Source: Geomonas sp. Red32 (GTDB lineage Bacteria; Desulfobacterota; Desulfuromonadia; Geobacterales; Geobacteraceae). Taken from it: a DNA stretch of 64,000 nucleotides. Position 1 is the stretch's first letter. Each line of letters begins with the position of its first letter. The notes under the pieces are model-generated. The model saw nothing but the letters and a program-made list of their open reading frames with translations, was not told the DNA's origin and did not search any database. Position numbers and translations under genes: made by a program. Positions 55,180-64,000 of this stretch are shown here, one piece after another. The stretch covers positions 186,001 to 250,000 of the forward strand of contig NZ_JAKLOY010000005.1 in the NCBI RefSeq assembly GCF_023652955.1, given 5' to 3'.

Positions 55180-56664
55180 ATGCAACGTATCTGGTCGCGC
55201 GGGGAGAGCGATTCCGACAAGGCCGGGGCGGTCGGCGCCTCGCTGGCGCTGCACGGGCTCCTCATCCTGCTCCTTACCAGCAGCACCACCTTCAACCTCC
55301 TGCTCGGCCACGACCACCCCTTCGAGCTCTACTGGTTCGCTCCGGCCGCACCCTCCCTGCGTGGGGAACGGGGCGCGCCTTCACCGGCCACCATTGCGGC
55401 TGCGGCCATCGGCGGCCAAGAGGATCAGAGCGAGGAGGGGGAAAGCGGCGAGGAGGAGACCATCCTCCCGCCCCCCGCTCCGGAGACCGCCACCGCGCCC
55501 CCTCTCTCCCCCCCAGTCCCGCTCCCCGCGGCGGCAGCGGCCCGGCCGCCTGCGCCGCCGGTTCCGGTTCCCGGGCCTCTTGCGGCGGCCTACCCCGGGG
55601 CGGGTCCGGCGAGAACGGCGCTCGATGGGGGAATGGATGCCGCCGGGCTGGGGGGCGGGATGGAAAGCCGGAGGGGGACGGGGGAGATCCTCCCCCAGCC
55701 TTTGGCGGCCGCCACCGCAGCGGCAGGATCCTCCAAGGGAGCCTTTCCCGCCGCGGCTCCGGCAGCATCGCATCCGGCAGTGGGAGTGGTGCCGGGATCT
55801 GCAGCAGCGGTGGCCCCGCGACCTTCAGCGGCGGCGGTCCCGCGACCGGCAACGGTGGCGCCGGCCTCGCAACGGGCGGCGGCGGAGCCCTCGCGTCCGG
55901 CATCAGCCCCCGTCCTCCGGATTGCCTCACCACCGGTCGCGGCGGCCGGCCGTAAGCCCGCCGCTCCCCTCCCGAAGGGGGCCGGGGCGCAACCAAAGAC
56001 CGCGCCGCCAGCAAAGAGCGCTCCCCGGCACGCCTCCGTTTCGAGGGAGCCGTCCGGCCGGCCGGTACGGGAAGCTCCCGCCGGCCGCCGGGAAGAGGGG
56101 AGCAGCCGATCCGTCCGCGAGGATCCGGCCCTCCCGGCGGCGGAGGCGCCCCCCCGGCTCCCGGGAACCACCCGCCCCCCGGGGATGGCCCCCACCCCGC
56201 TCCGCGGCGACCTCAAACTGGTGGTCCGGGGAGGAGCCGGGCTGAAGGTGACCGTCGCCTTCCGGGAGTATTCCCTCTCCCGCCGCACAAGGCCCCCGGG
56301 GAAGGCCGAGTCCCGCAGGCTCCAGAAAGTCGCCGTCGTCGAGGCGGTCACCGGCGAAGAGACCAGGGAGGTCGTGGTCGAAAAAAGCGGCGAAGGGATC
56401 TACCTCTTCACCGCCGAGCCCTCCGGGTACCTCGAGGAGGGGGGGAACTTCACCGTCAGGATCTACCAGCGGGAGAACGGGACCAGGGTCGTCCAGCTCG
56501 GGAGCCGGAGAGTCAAAGGGAAAACCGTTCTGGTCCGGGTCCTGATGCCAGAGGGGATCCTCTGGGAGGACGACGCCGCCTTCACCGGGACCCTGGAGGA
56601 TGCCGACAGCGTCACCAAATTCAACGCCCGCACCGGGCTCTACTGGAAGGAGTACAACGACTGA
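55180..56664 (+). CDS. TonB-like proline/alanine-rich envelope protein
   Basis: A 494-residue protein with TonB-like layout: a short basic cytoplasmic part, one helix (AVGASLALHGLLILLLTSST), then about 290 residues very rich in Pro and Ala (for example PPPAPETATAPPLSPPVPLP) that should span the periplasm. The C-terminal ~130 residues form a folded domain with FREYSLSRRTRPPGKAESRR and NFTVRIYQRENGTRVVQLGS. It does not show the TonB C-terminal motif, so energy transfer to receptors is not supported. The gene follows GGAGGAG, 14 bases after the GT-C-like gene. The middle is low complexity and gives long false frames on the other strand. Confidence 0.78.
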   Translation: MQRIWSRGESDSDKAGAVGASLALHGLLILLLTSSTTFNLLLGHDHPFELYWFAPAAPSLRGERGAPSPATIAAAAIGGQEDQSEEGESGEEETILPPPAPETATAPPLSPPVPLPAAAAARPPAPPVPVPGPLAAAYPGAGPARTALDGGMDAAGLGGGMESRRGTGEILPQPLAAATAAAGSSKGAFPAAAPAASHPAVGVVPGSAAAVAPRPSAAAVPRPATVAPASQRAAAEPSRPASAPVLRIASPPVAAAGRKPAAPLPKGAGAQPKTAPPAKSAPRHASVSREPSGRPVREAPAGRREEGSSRSVREDPALPAAEAPPRLPGTTRPPGMAPTPLRGDLKLVVRGGAGLKVTVAFREYSLSRRTRPPGKAESRRLQKVAVVEAVTGEETREVVVEKSGEGIYLFTAEPSGYLEEGGNFTVRIYQRENGTRVVQLGSRRVKGKTVLVRVLMPEGILWEDDAAFTGTLEDADSVTKFNARTGLYWKEYND

Positions 56665-56691
56665 AGCGCCGCCGGCGCGAAGGGGGGTCTC

Positions 56692-57459
56692 ATGCTTCCG
56701 GAAACAAGCATCGTCATCGCCGCTTTTAACGAGCAAGAGCGTCTGCCGCAAACACTGCGGATCATCGCGGGCTACCTGGAGCGGCGCGGGGGGTCTGCCG
56801 AGATCGTGGTGGTCGACGACGGCAGTACCGACGCCACCGCGCAGTGCGTGCGGGAGATGGCGCGGAGCGTGCCGGGTCTCAGGCTGATCGGCTCCCCCAC
56901 CAACCGGGGCAAAGGGTACGCGCTGCGGACCGGGGTCCTGTCGGCCCGCGGCGGGGAGGTGCTGGTGACCGACGCCGACCTCTCGACCCCCATCGAGGAG
57001 CTCGACATCCTCCGCAACGAGATGGCCAGGACCGGAAGCGACATCGCCATCGGCTCCCGCGCCCTCCCCGAAAGCCGCATCCTGAAGGCCCAGCCCCCCT
57101 GGCGCCGCCTGATGAGCCGGCTCCTCGGCCGGGTGGTGAGATCGCTGGTCATCCAGGAGTTCCGCGACACCCAGTGCGGCTTCAAGCTCTTCAGCGCCCT
57201 GGCGGCGGCCGAGCTCTTCGCCAGGGCCCGCATCGACCGCTTCGCCTACGACGTGGAGATCCTCGCCCTGGCCGGCCGCCACGGTTTCAAGGTCTGCGAG
57301 GTCCCGGTCAGCTGGACCAACTCCCCCGCCTCCCGGGTTCGTCCGCTGCGCGACTCCCTGCAGATGCTTGCCGACCTCGCGCGCATACGATTTTTCCTTG
57401 CCTCACCCAAGAGAAAGGCCGCCATAGCCGCCGTGGAAACCCTCGATCCCGAAGGCTGA
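56692..57459 (+). CDS. polyprenyl-phosphate glycosyltransferase (DPM1/ALG5-like GT2)
   Basis: A 255-residue family 2 glycosyltransferase. SIVIAAFNEQERLPQTLRII, IVVVDDGSTDATAQCVREMA, NRGKGYALRTGVLSARGGEV and VTDADLSTPIEELDIL are the DPM/ALG5 motifs. QEFRDTQCGFKLFSALAAAE is the acceptor-side signature of this subgroup, which transfers a sugar from a nucleotide donor to a polyprenyl phosphate. Such donors feed GT-C enzymes like the one two genes upstream, so the trio could glycosylate an exported product. There is no membrane helix at the C-terminus. GGGGGG precedes the ATG. Confidence 0.85.
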   Translation: MLPETSIVIAAFNEQERLPQTLRIIAGYLERRGGSAEIVVVDDGSTDATAQCVREMARSVPGLRLIGSPTNRGKGYALRTGVLSARGGEVLVTDADLSTPIEELDILRNEMARTGSDIAIGSRALPESRILKAQPPWRRLMSRLLGRVVRSLVIQEFRDTQCGFKLFSALAAAELFARARIDRFAYDVEILALAGRHGFKVCEVPVSWTNSPASRVRPLRDSLQMLADLARIRFFLASPKRKAAIAAVETLDPEG

Positions 57460-57513
57460 CCGGGGTCTCCCCCCGGAAAGCGTGCCGCGATTTTCCCAGC
57501 CTTTAAAAAATAA

Positions 57514-57543
57514 AGGGGCGCCGCTCAAGCCGCGCCCCTCTTC
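57514..57543 (+). terminator. terminator after the polyprenyl-phosphate glycosyltransferase
   Basis: AGGGGCG and CGCCCCT form a 7-bp stem with a 12-base loop, followed by CTTC. The T-run is short, so termination may be partial. Upstream of the stem is a run of As. Confidence 0.55.
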
Positions 57544-57605
57544 GCTCTACCGGTCCCCCCTCCTTCCAGCCGCAAAACTAAGAGATTCTCCTACCGATCA
57601 ATCAT

Positions 57606-57632
57606 TAAAGTTCCGCCCTCCCCTGCCGAAAA
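57606..57632 (+). promoter_or_regulatory. sigma-28 (FliA-type) promoter of the chemosensory operon
   Basis: TAAAGTTC (57606-57613) and GCCGAAAA (57625-57632) are separated by exactly 11 bases. The E. coli sigma-28 consensus is TAAAGTTT-N11-GCCGATAA; each half matches at seven of eight positions and the spacing is identical. It lies 75 bases before the STAS gene start. Confidence 0.8.
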
Positions 57633-57707
57633 ATCCCCATGTATACAGTTACCGTTTCGTTACCGTCGTGTAACAGCCGGCATAGATGACCGGCGGAAAG
57701 GATCCCG

Positions 57708-58034
57708 ATGTCACCTGAAAAGGAGCACCTCTTCACCCTCCACCTCGAGGGAGAGTGGCGCATCGAACAGGCCCCGGACCTGCTCCAGCAGGTGGCAGGG
57801 GGGTGGTCGGCGCTCCTGAAAGCGGCACCGCCTCCCGCTTGCGTGGAGATCGACCTCGCCAAGGTCCGGGAGATCGACGCCTGCGGCGGCCAGCTGCTGG
57901 CCCTGCTGCAGGAGCAGGTACGCCTGCGGGGGATGACGCCGCGCCTTTCGGCGGTCCCTCCCACGGTCAGGGAGCGGCTGGCACTGCTCGGCTATCTTGA
58001 CGGGGAAACCGGCGGGGAAGGTGGGGAGCCATGA
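57708..58034 (+). CDS. STAS-domain protein, chemosensory
   Basis: A 108-residue single STAS domain. The core is CVEIDLAKVREIDACGGQLL, at the place where anti-sigma-factor antagonists have D-S-S-G. Here the second Ser, the phosphorylation site of SpoIIAA-type proteins, is Cys, so phosphoswitching is unlikely. STAS proteins of this kind are often encoded next to cheA and may scaffold or modulate it. The stop overlaps the cheA start (ATGA). GGAAAGG precedes the ATG. Confidence 0.82.
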   Translation: MSPEKEHLFTLHLEGEWRIEQAPDLLQQVAGGWSALLKAAPPPACVEIDLAKVREIDACGGQLLALLQEQVRLRGMTPRLSAVPPTVRERLALLGYLDGETGGEGGEP

Positions 58035-60082
58035 GCGCCAAAGAGCCAGACAGTAACGATCTCAGCAGGTTCAACCAGGCCTTCTTCGAGGAGTGCGCCG
58101 AGCACCTGGCCGAGATGGAGCGGATCCTCGTCTCCCTCGGGGACCGGGAGCCCGACCGCGACCAGTGGGATGCCGTCTTCCGTGCCGCCCACTCCATCAA
58201 GGGGGGAGCCGGCATCTTCGGTTTCGACGACATGACGGTGGTGACCCACGCGCTGGAGTCGCTGCTCGACCTGCTCCGCAACCGGGAGATCCCCTACCGC
58301 ACCAGCATGGTCGACCTCTTCCTGGAGGCGGGGGACGCCATCTCCATGCAGCTCGCCGGGCACCGGGATGGGAAGGCGGTGGACCGGCAGGCGGTGGAGG
58401 CGGTGACCGCCAAGCTCGAACAGGCGCTCTTACGGGAATCCTCCCCGCGTGAGCTCCCGGCAGCGGGAGTAACGGCGCCGGCGCCTCCTCCCTCCCTCCA
58501 ACCCATCCCCTACCGGGTGATCTTCTCTCCCCCGGCAGACCTCTTCGCCCGCGGAGTCCGTATCGAGGGGCTGATCGAGGAACTGAGCGAACTGGCCGAG
58601 CCGGGAAGCTTCCGCTGCCGCGCCGAGCTCACCGGGATTCCCCCCTTCGACGGTCTCGACCCGGAACGCTGCCTGACCCGCTGGCACTTCACCCTGACCA
58701 CCCCGGCCGGTGAGGACGCCATCCACGATGTCTTCATGTTCGCCGCCGAGGAGCACGAACTGGAGGTGATCCGGCTGGCGGGAGAAGAAGTCTCCCCCTC
58801 CCCCGCAATCGCGGCGGCCTTAGCCGCGCCACCTCCAGTCACCACGGCAGCGCGGGAGCGGGGCGACGGCCCGGGGGCACGCCCCGCGGCCGAGCCGGAC
58901 AACTCCATCCGGGTGAAGACCGGGAAGGTCGACCAGTTGATCAACCAGGTGGGGGAGCTCCTCATCACCCAGTCCATGCTCTCCCAGATGTCGGCCACCC
59001 TCGACCCGGTGCTCCACGAGCGGCTCCTCGCCTGCGTCTTGCAGCTCGAGCGCAACGCCCGCGACCTGCAGGGGAGCGTGATCTCCATGCGGCTCGTCCC
59101 GATCAGCACCGTCTTCAACCGCTTCCCGCGCATGGTGCGCGAGATCGCCGCCAAGCTCGGCAAGAACGTGGAGCTGAAGCTGGTGGGGGAAGGGACCGAG
59201 CTCGACCGCGGCCTCATCGAGAAGATCGCCGATCCCCTCTCGCATCTGGTGAGAAACGCCCTCGACCACGGGATGGAGAGTCCCGAGGAGCGGGCCGCGG
59301 CCGGCAAGCCGGCCACCGGGACCCTGACCCTGGCCGCCTCCCAGGTGGGAGGGAGGATCCTCATCCAAGTCTCCGAGGACGGACGGGGGCTCGACCGGGA
59401 GAGGATCCTGGCCAAGGCAGCCCAAAGCGGCATCCCGGTGAGCGAGACGCTGACCGACGAGGAGGTCTGCCAGCTCATCTTCCTCCCCGGCTTCTCCACC
59501 GCCGCCCAAGTGACCGACCTCTCCGGCCGCGGCGTCGGGATGGACGTGGTGCAGCGGAACGTCCTGGCGCTGGGGGGAAGGATCCAGCTCTCCTCGGAGC
59601 CGGGAAAGGGGACCAGCGTCACCATCAGCCTCCCGCTCACCCTGGCCATCGTGGACGGGCTCTCGGTCTCGGTGGGGGAGGAGCGTTTCATCGTCCCGGT
59701 CAGCGTCATGATCGAGTCGCTGCAGCCATCCCCCGACCAGCTGAAGATGGTCAACGGGCGCGAGGTGGTGCGGGTCAGGGGGGACTACCTCCCCATCCTG
59801 AGGCTCCACCAGCTCTTCGCCATCGACGGCGCCGTCGAGCGCCCCGAGCGGGGGATCCTCATGCTGGTGGCGGTGGAGACCGAACGGGTGGCGCTTTTGG
59901 TGGACGCCCTGGTGGACGAACTGCAGGTGGTGGTCAAGAGCGTGGAGGCCAACTTCCGCCACGTCGAGGGGAGCGCGGGGGCGACCATCCTCGGCGACGG
60001 CAAGGTGGCGCTCATCCTGGACTTAAGCGAACTGGTCCTCATGCAAAGACGTTCGATTGCGGAAGCGGCCCAGGCCGCTTGA
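58031..60082 (+). CDS. cheA: chemotaxis histidine kinase CheA
   Basis: A 683-residue CheA. P1 (about 1-110) carries the phosphoryl-accepting His54 in VFRAAHSIKGGAGIFGFDD. An intermediate region (about 165-255) is of the P2/CheY-binding type. P3 (dimerisation) begins VKTGKVDQLINQVGELLITQ; P4 (ATPase) has LVRNALDHGMESPEERAAAG and SGRGVGMDVVQRNV; P5 is the CheW-like end (VDALVDELQVVVKSVEANFR). All catalytic parts are present. It is translationally coupled to the STAS gene and is followed by cheW. No cheY, cheB or cheR is in the window. Confidence 0.96.
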   Translation: MSAKEPDSNDLSRFNQAFFEECAEHLAEMERILVSLGDREPDRDQWDAVFRAAHSIKGGAGIFGFDDMTVVTHALESLLDLLRNREIPYRTSMVDLFLEAGDAISMQLAGHRDGKAVDRQAVEAVTAKLEQALLRESSPRELPAAGVTAPAPPPSLQPIPYRVIFSPPADLFARGVRIEGLIEELSELAEPGSFRCRAELTGIPPFDGLDPERCLTRWHFTLTTPAGEDAIHDVFMFAAEEHELEVIRLAGEEVSPSPAIAAALAAPPPVTTAARERGDGPGARPAAEPDNSIRVKTGKVDQLINQVGELLITQSMLSQMSATLDPVLHERLLACVLQLERNARDLQGSVISMRLVPISTVFNRFPRMVREIAAKLGKNVELKLVGEGTELDRGLIEKIADPLSHLVRNALDHGMESPEERAAAGKPATGTLTLAASQVGGRILIQVSEDGRGLDRERILAKAAQSGIPVSETLTDEEVCQLIFLPGFSTAAQVTDLSGRGVGMDVVQRNVLALGGRIQLSSEPGKGTSVTISLPLTLAIVDGLSVSVGEERFIVPVSVMIESLQPSPDQLKMVNGREVVRVRGDYLPILRLHQLFAIDGAVERPERGILMLVAVETERVALLVDALVDELQVVVKSVEANFRHVEGSAGATILGDGKVALILDLSELVLMQRRSIAEAAQAA

Positions 60083-60095
60083 AGGAGAGTGACGG

Positions 60096-60587
60096 ATGGA
60101 AATCGGCAACACGGCAACCACCCTTACCGGTGGGCAGCACCTCTCGGAGTACCTGACCTTCCGGCTGGGCAACGAGAACTACGGCATCGACATCCTCAAG
60201 GTGCAGGAGATCCGCGGCTACGACAGCGTGACCCGGATCGCCAACACCCCCGACTTCATCAAGGGGGTCATCAACCTCAGGGGGGTGATCGTCCCGATCG
60301 TCGACCTGAGGATCAAGTTCGCCACCGGCGAGGCGACCTACCACCAGTTCACCGTGGTGATCATCATGAACGTGCTCTCCCGGGTGGTGGGGATCGTGGT
60401 GGACGGCGTCTCCGACGTGGTGGCGCTGCCGCCGGAGAGCGTGAAACCAGCGCCGGAGCTCGGCTCCACCCTGGACACCCGCTACCTCTCGGGGCTTGCT
60501 GACCACCACGGGGAGATGCTGGTCCTGGTCGACATCGAGAAGCTGATCGGAAGCGACGAGCTGCAGGTCGTCAAGACTTCCCACTGA
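60096..60587 (+). CDS. cheW: chemotaxis coupling protein CheW
   Basis: A 163-residue Che[58 protein letters not shown] and [20 protein letters not shown] are the family signatures. It couples the receptor to CheA. It lies 13 bases after cheA and 19 before the receptor gene, with GGAGAG upstream. Nothing odd is seen. Confidence 0.96.
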   Translation: MEIGNTATTLTGGQHLSEYLTFRLGNENYGIDILKVQEIRGYDSVTRIANTPDFIKGVINLRGVIVPIVDLRIKFATGEATYHQFTVVIIMNVLSRVVGIVVDGVSDVVALPPESVKPAPELGSTLDTRYLSGLADHHGEMLVLVDIEKLIGSDELQVVKTSH

Positions 60588-60606
60588 CGGATAGGAGAGA
60601 GTGCTT

Positions 60607-62331
60607 ATGAAATTCACCAAGTTCAAAGACTGGAAGATCCTGACCAAGATCCTGAGCATCTCGCTCGCCACCGTGGCGCTGATCGTGCTGGGGGTCCTCT
60701 GCTACCTGCTCCCGTACATCGAGAAGCACCTGATGGACGAGAAGATCCAGGCCACCAAGGGTGTGGTCGAGGTGGCCTACGGCATCATGGCAGAGCGGTA
60801 CAACGAGGCCAAGGCCGGGAAGATCACCATGGCCGAGGCACAGAAGGAGGCGATGGACCAGATCCGCGGCCTCCGCTACCAGGGCTCCGAGTACTTCTTC
60901 GTGCTCGACCTCGACACCAGGATCATCATGCACCCGGTCAAGCCCGAGATGGTCGGCCAGCTGCAGACCGACACCAAGGATCCCACCGGCAAGCGCCAGT
61001 TCGTCGAGTTCGTCAACGTCTGCAAGGAAAAGGGTGAGGGGACGGTCTCCTACATGTTCGAGAAACCCGGCGCTCCCAAGCCGGTCCCCAAGATCTCCTA
61101 CGTGAAGCTCATGAAGGAATGGGGATGGATCGTGGGGAGCGGCATCTACGTGGACGACGTCACCGTGGAGATGAACAAGATGAAGTGGCAGGTGGTGGGC
61201 GCTACCCTCGTTTTGGCCGCCGTCATCGCGCTCTTCGCCTGGTTCGTGGCGGGGAGGATCAAGCGGGCGCTCGACCAGGCCATCGAGGCCTCCCAGTCCA
61301 TCGCCGCCGGCGACCTGACCACCGCGGTCAGCGCGACGAGCAGCGACGAGACCGGCGAGCTCTTGACCTCGCTCAAGCAGATGAACGACGGCCTCGCCAA
61401 GATCGTGGGAGAGGTGCGGCACGGCGCCGACTCCATCGCCCACGCAGCCCAGGAGATCGCCACCGGCAACGCCGACCTCTCGCAGCGGACCGAGGAGCAG
61501 GCGAGCGCCCTGGAGGAGACCGCATCCAGCATGGAGGAGCTCACCTCCACCGTCCGCCAGAACGCCGACAACGCCCAGGCGGCCAACCAGCTCGCCATCA
61601 ACGCGAGCAGCGTGGCGGTCAAGGGGGGCGACGTGATCTCCCGGGTGGTCACCACCATGGAGTCGATCACCGACAGCTCCCGCAAGATCTCCGACATCAC
61701 CAGCGTGATCGACGGCATCGCCTTCCAGACCAACATCCTGGCCTTGAACGCCGCGGTGGAGGCGGCCCGGGCAGGCGAGCAGGGGAGAGGATTCGCGGTG
61801 GTGGCCGCCGAGGTGAGGAGCCTCGCCCAGCGGAGCGCCGCAGCCGCCAAGGAGATCAAGGCCCTCATCGAGGACTCCTCCGACAAGGTGCGCGACGGCA
61901 GCCGGCTCGTTGAGGAGGCGGGACAAACCACCCAGGAGATCGTGACCAGCATCCGCCAGGTGGCCGAAATCATGGCGGAGATCTCCGCGGCCTCCCAGGA
62001 GCAGTCGACCGGGATCGAGCAGGTCAACAACGCCATCATCCAGATGGACCAGGTGACCCAGCAGAACGCGGCACTGGTGGAGGAGGCCTCGGCCGCCGCC
62101 GCCTCCCTCGAGGAGCAGGCCCAGCAGCTGGTGGAGGTGGTGGCCCGCTTCCGTCTGGAGGAGGAGAAGGAGCAGGCGGCCGCCCCGAGGGCGCAGCGCG
62201 AAAGGCGCCCGCCGACCAGGAGCGCCGCGCCGCGCGAGCGGGTGGCCGTGGCGCCCCCGCGGGTGGCCCGGGCAAACGACAAGCAGGCCGCCGCCAACCT
62301 GACCCTGGACGACGAATGGAAGGAGTTCTAG
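60607..62331 (+). CDS. methyl-accepting chemotaxis protein with Cache sensor and CheR-tether motif
   Basis: A 574-residue chemoreceptor. Helix 1 ([20 protein letters not shown]) and helix 2 ([20 protein letters not shown]) enclose a single-Cache (sCache_2-like) domain ([35 protein letters not shown]). HAMP and the signalling helices follow; the tip is [23 protein letters not shown]. The C-terminus is a flexible Pro/Arg-rich linker ending DDEWKEF, which fits the xWxxF pentapeptide that tethers CheR and CheB in enteric receptors (NWETF). The ATG at 60607 is preferred to a GTG two codons earlier. The ligand is unknown; Cache domains often bind small organic acids or amino acids. Confidence 0.94.
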   Translation: MKFTKFKDWKILTKILSISLATVALIVLGVLCYLLPYIEKHLMDEKIQATKGVVEVAYGIMAERYNEAKAGKITMAEAQKEAMDQIRGLRYQGSEYFFVLDLDTRIIMHPVKPEMVGQLQTDTKDPTGKRQFVEFVNVCKEKGEGTVSYMFEKPGAPKPVPKISYVKLMKEWGWIVGSGIYVDDVTVEMNKMKWQVVGATLVLAAVIALFAWFVAGRIKRALDQAIEASQSIAAGDLTTAVSATSSDETGELLTSLKQMNDGLAKIVGEVRHGADSIAHAAQEIATGNADLSQRTEEQASALEETASSMEELTSTVRQNADNAQAANQLAINASSVAVKGGDVISRVVTTMESITDSSRKISDITSVIDGIAFQTNILALNAAVEAARAGEQGRGFAVVAAEVRSLAQRSAAAAKEIKALIEDSSDKVRDGSRLVEEAGQTTQEIVTSIRQVAEIMAEISAASQEQSTGIEQVNNAIIQMDQVTQQNAALVEEASAAAASLEEQAQQLVEVVARFRLEEEKEQAAAPRAQRERRPPTRSAAPRERVAVAPPRVARANDKQAAANLTLDDEWKEF

Positions 62332-62377
62332 CCCCGGCACCGGCCACCGCCCGGCCACACCGTCTCCAGGGGGTGCG

Positions 62378-63730
62378 ATGAAGGGTATCGTGCGGAGCAT
62401 ACTGCTCCCGCTGCTAGTGACTGCCACCCTCGCCGCCCTCGCCCTGCACGCCGTCAACCACCTGGTGCTCGAGAGGGTACTCAGCCAGGAACTGGCCGAG
62501 GTGGCCGAGCTGCAAAACAAAAACCTCCGGGTCTTCTGGGAGCTCTGCGGCACCAAGGGGAGCGTCTTCCGGCTGGAGGGGGGAGCGCTTTGGTGCGGGA
62601 ACTACCGGATCAACGGCAACAACGAGATCCCGGACAAGGTGCTCTCCCTGACCGGGAGCCGGGCCACCGTCTTCATGGGGGACGTCAGGGTGGCCACCAA
62701 CGTCCCCCTGGCGGACGGGAGGCGGGCGCTGGGGACCGTGCTCGCCAACCCGGCCCGGCGGGCGGTGCTGGTGGAGGGGAGAAGCTACCGGGGACAGGCC
62801 TCCATCCTCGGGGTCCCCTACTACACCGCCTACGACCCGATCAGAAACGTCCGCGGCGAGGTGATCGGCGCCCTCTTCGTCGGGATGGACATCGACCACA
62901 GCCTGGCGGCCTACCGGAGGATGAGCTTCAGCATCAGGGCCATCAACGCGAGCTTCGGGGTCGGGATCGTGCTCTGCGCCTTCCTGTTGCTGGTGCAGAA
63001 ACGGCGCGCGGAGGAGGTGCTCCGGGAGCGCGGGAGGCTGGAGGCCAAGGCACAGCACTCGGCGATGATGGAGGCCCTCATGGTCCATCTGAGCCACGAC
63101 CTGAAGACCCCGCTCACCCCGCTGTGCGCCCTTTTGCCGCTGCTGATCCGCGAGACGGGCGACCCGAGGCTCGCCAGAATGCTGGAGATCTGCCGGGACA
63201 ACGTGGACCAGATCCGGGGGATGGCCGAGAAGTCCCTCCAGATGGTGAAACTCTCCTCCCGGGAGACCGACCTCTGGCCGCTGGAGCTCGCACCGCTGGC
63301 CGAGCAGGCCATCCTCGATACGGCAGACGAGCTCTCCCGGCGGCAGGTGAGCTGCCGCAACCTGATCCCCGCCGGCATCCGCATCATGGGGTCGATGGAG
63401 CAGATCGACCTTCTCTTCACCAATCTCCTCTCCAACACCGCCCGCTACGCCGCCAGCACCGTCGAGATCGGCGCCCGGGTGGAGGGAAACCAGGTCGTGG
63501 TGGAGGTGCGCGACGACGGCACCGGCCTCGATCCCGAGCACACCGCCTTGATCTTCACCGAGTTTTTCAAGACCGACGGCGCCCGCCAGGATACCGGGAG
63601 GCAGGGATTGGGGCTGGCCATCTGCCAGCGAATACTATATAACCACGGAGGCAGGATCTGGGCCGAGAGCCCCGGTCCCGGGCTGGGGACCAGCGTTTTT
63701 TTCACCCTTAAAGGGGCACCGCCTCCATGA
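62378..63730 (+). CDS. Cache-domain sensor histidine kinase
   Basis: A 450-residue membrane kinase. A first helix (SILLPLLVTATLAALALHAV) and a second (SFGVGIVLCAFLLLVQKRRA) enclose a periplasmic Cache_3-Cache_2-like sensor (ILGVPYYTAYDPIRNVRGEV, GALFVGMDIDHSL). The kinase core has MVHLSHDLKTPLTPLCALLP with the phosphorylated His, then NLLSNTARYAASTVEI and GRQGLGLAICQRILYNHGGR. There is no receiver domain. It lies 46 bases after the receptor gene and overlaps the next gene by four bases (ATGA). Confidence 0.9.
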   Translation: MKGIVRSILLPLLVTATLAALALHAVNHLVLERVLSQELAEVAELQNKNLRVFWELCGTKGSVFRLEGGALWCGNYRINGNNEIPDKVLSLTGSRATVFMGDVRVATNVPLADGRRALGTVLANPARRAVLVEGRSYRGQASILGVPYYTAYDPIRNVRGEVIGALFVGMDIDHSLAAYRRMSFSIRAINASFGVGIVLCAFLLLVQKRRAEEVLRERGRLEAKAQHSAMMEALMVHLSHDLKTPLTPLCALLPLLIRETGDPRLARMLEICRDNVDQIRGMAEKSLQMVKLSSRETDLWPLELAPLAEQAILDTADELSRRQVSCRNLIPAGIRIMGSMEQIDLLFTNLLSNTARYAASTVEIGARVEGNQVVVEVRDDGTGLDPEHTALIFTEFFKTDGARQDTGRQGLGLAICQRILYNHGGRIWAESPGPGLGTSVFFTLKGAPPP

Positions 63731-64000
63731 AGCAACTCTCCATAGACCAACTCAAGGGGCGGATCAGGCTCTTCGTCGGGCTCACGGTGGCCTCGGTGAT
63801 CCTGATCACCGTCCACGGCGCCGTCACCGAACGCCGCGACGTGGTCAACAGCGCCCGCAGGCTTGCCGCCGGCTACGTCCACGCCCTCGCCGAGCACAGC
63901 GAAAGCGCCCTCTCCGAAGGGGACGGCATCCTCCGGGAGCTCCTCGGCGACCTGCGGCGCGAGGGGGGGCTCGAGCGGGTCGATGCCGCCTCCTTCCACG
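63727..64000 (+). CDS. sensor protein, N-terminal part only
   Basis: The first 91 codons of a gene that runs off the right edge. It starts in the ATGA overlap with the kinase gene. A cytoplasmic start (MKQLSIDQLKGRIR) is followed by one helix (LFVGLTVASVILITVHGAV) and then ERRDVVNSARRLAAGYVHAL, with a pattern like the first periplasmic helix of Cache-type (PDC) sensors. It could be a histidine kinase or a diguanylate cyclase; the output domain is outside the window. Coupling suggests it works with the kinase before it. Confidence 0.7.
   Translation, partial: MKQLSIDQLKGRIRLFVGLTVASVILITVHGAVTERRDVVNSARRLAAGYVHALAEHSESALSEGDGILRELLGDLRREGGLERVDAASFH

Noticed and set aside
55292-57282. Long frames opposite the TonB-like gene
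   Set aside because: Proline/alanine-rich coding gives false open frames on the other strand; none has a start site or family match.

Overview
The window is high-GC bacterial DNA with dense coding on both strands, clear AGGAGG-type ribosome binding sites and many operons. Its gene content points to a member of the Geobacter/Geomonas group (Desulfuromonadia). Supporting signs are a GTP-dependent PEP carboxykinase, rubredoxin, a KimA-like potassium permease beside a truncated KdpD, abundant Cache-domain sensors, a Tad pilus locus and dispersed G/C-rich intergenic repeats. The genus is inferred from gene content, not from a marker gene.

Layout. 1-9.8 kb: metabolic and stress genes (DUF4142-like lipoprotein-sized protein, a zinc-less Fpg/Nei glycosylase, a degP relic, a hybrid sensor kinase, an alanine/serine-glyoxylate aminotransferase, rubredoxin, pckG, small proteins). 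9.8-14.3 kb: a potassium module of a KimA-like permease, a KdpD-type kinase without the usual N-terminal KdpD domain, and KdpE. 14.4-17.8 kb: a thioesterase, a hypothetical protein, an 11-copy array of a 16-bp palindrome at an exact 41-bp period, then hisG and hisI. 18.0-36.3 kb: one 18-kb minus-strand exopolysaccharide operon of 16 genes. It runs from a bactoprenol-phosphate sugar transferase through a diamino-sugar trio, Wza/Wzz-type export, two accessory ATPases, glycosyltransferases, an amidotransferase and an acyltransferase to a Wzy-like polymerase and a Wzx-like flippase. It starts at a consensus promoter whose leader contains an intrinsic terminator just before the first gene. A Crp/Fnr regulator lies immediately upstream.

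37.2-41.6 kb: a thioredoxin-fold DUF255 protein and a large membrane protein broken by two frameshifts. 41.5-53.5 kb: a Tad (Flp) pilus locus in two divergent arms. The minus arm carries tadG, tadE and a winged-helix AAA ATPase. The plus arm carries a dead flp copy, flp, cpaB, cpaC, cpaE, cpaF, tadB, tadC and a 28-residue membrane peptide. No prepilin peptidase is in view. 53.5-57.5 kb: a membrane protein of GT-C type, a TonB-like proline/alanine-rich envelope protein and a polyprenyl-phosphate glycosyltransferase, which may form a glycosylation module. 57.6-64 kb: a chemosensory operon (STAS, CheA, CheW, a chemoreceptor, a Cache-domain histidine kinase and the start of another sensor) behind a near-consensus sigma-28 promoter.

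The most unusual items are the 41-bp palindrome array, the attenuator-like leader of the exopolysaccharide operon, the relic flp gene, the 28-residue peptide with an extended Shine-Dalgarno sequence in the tad operon, and the sigma-28-driven chemosensory operon beside a Tad locus. No tRNA, rRNA, transposase or CRISPR array was seen.
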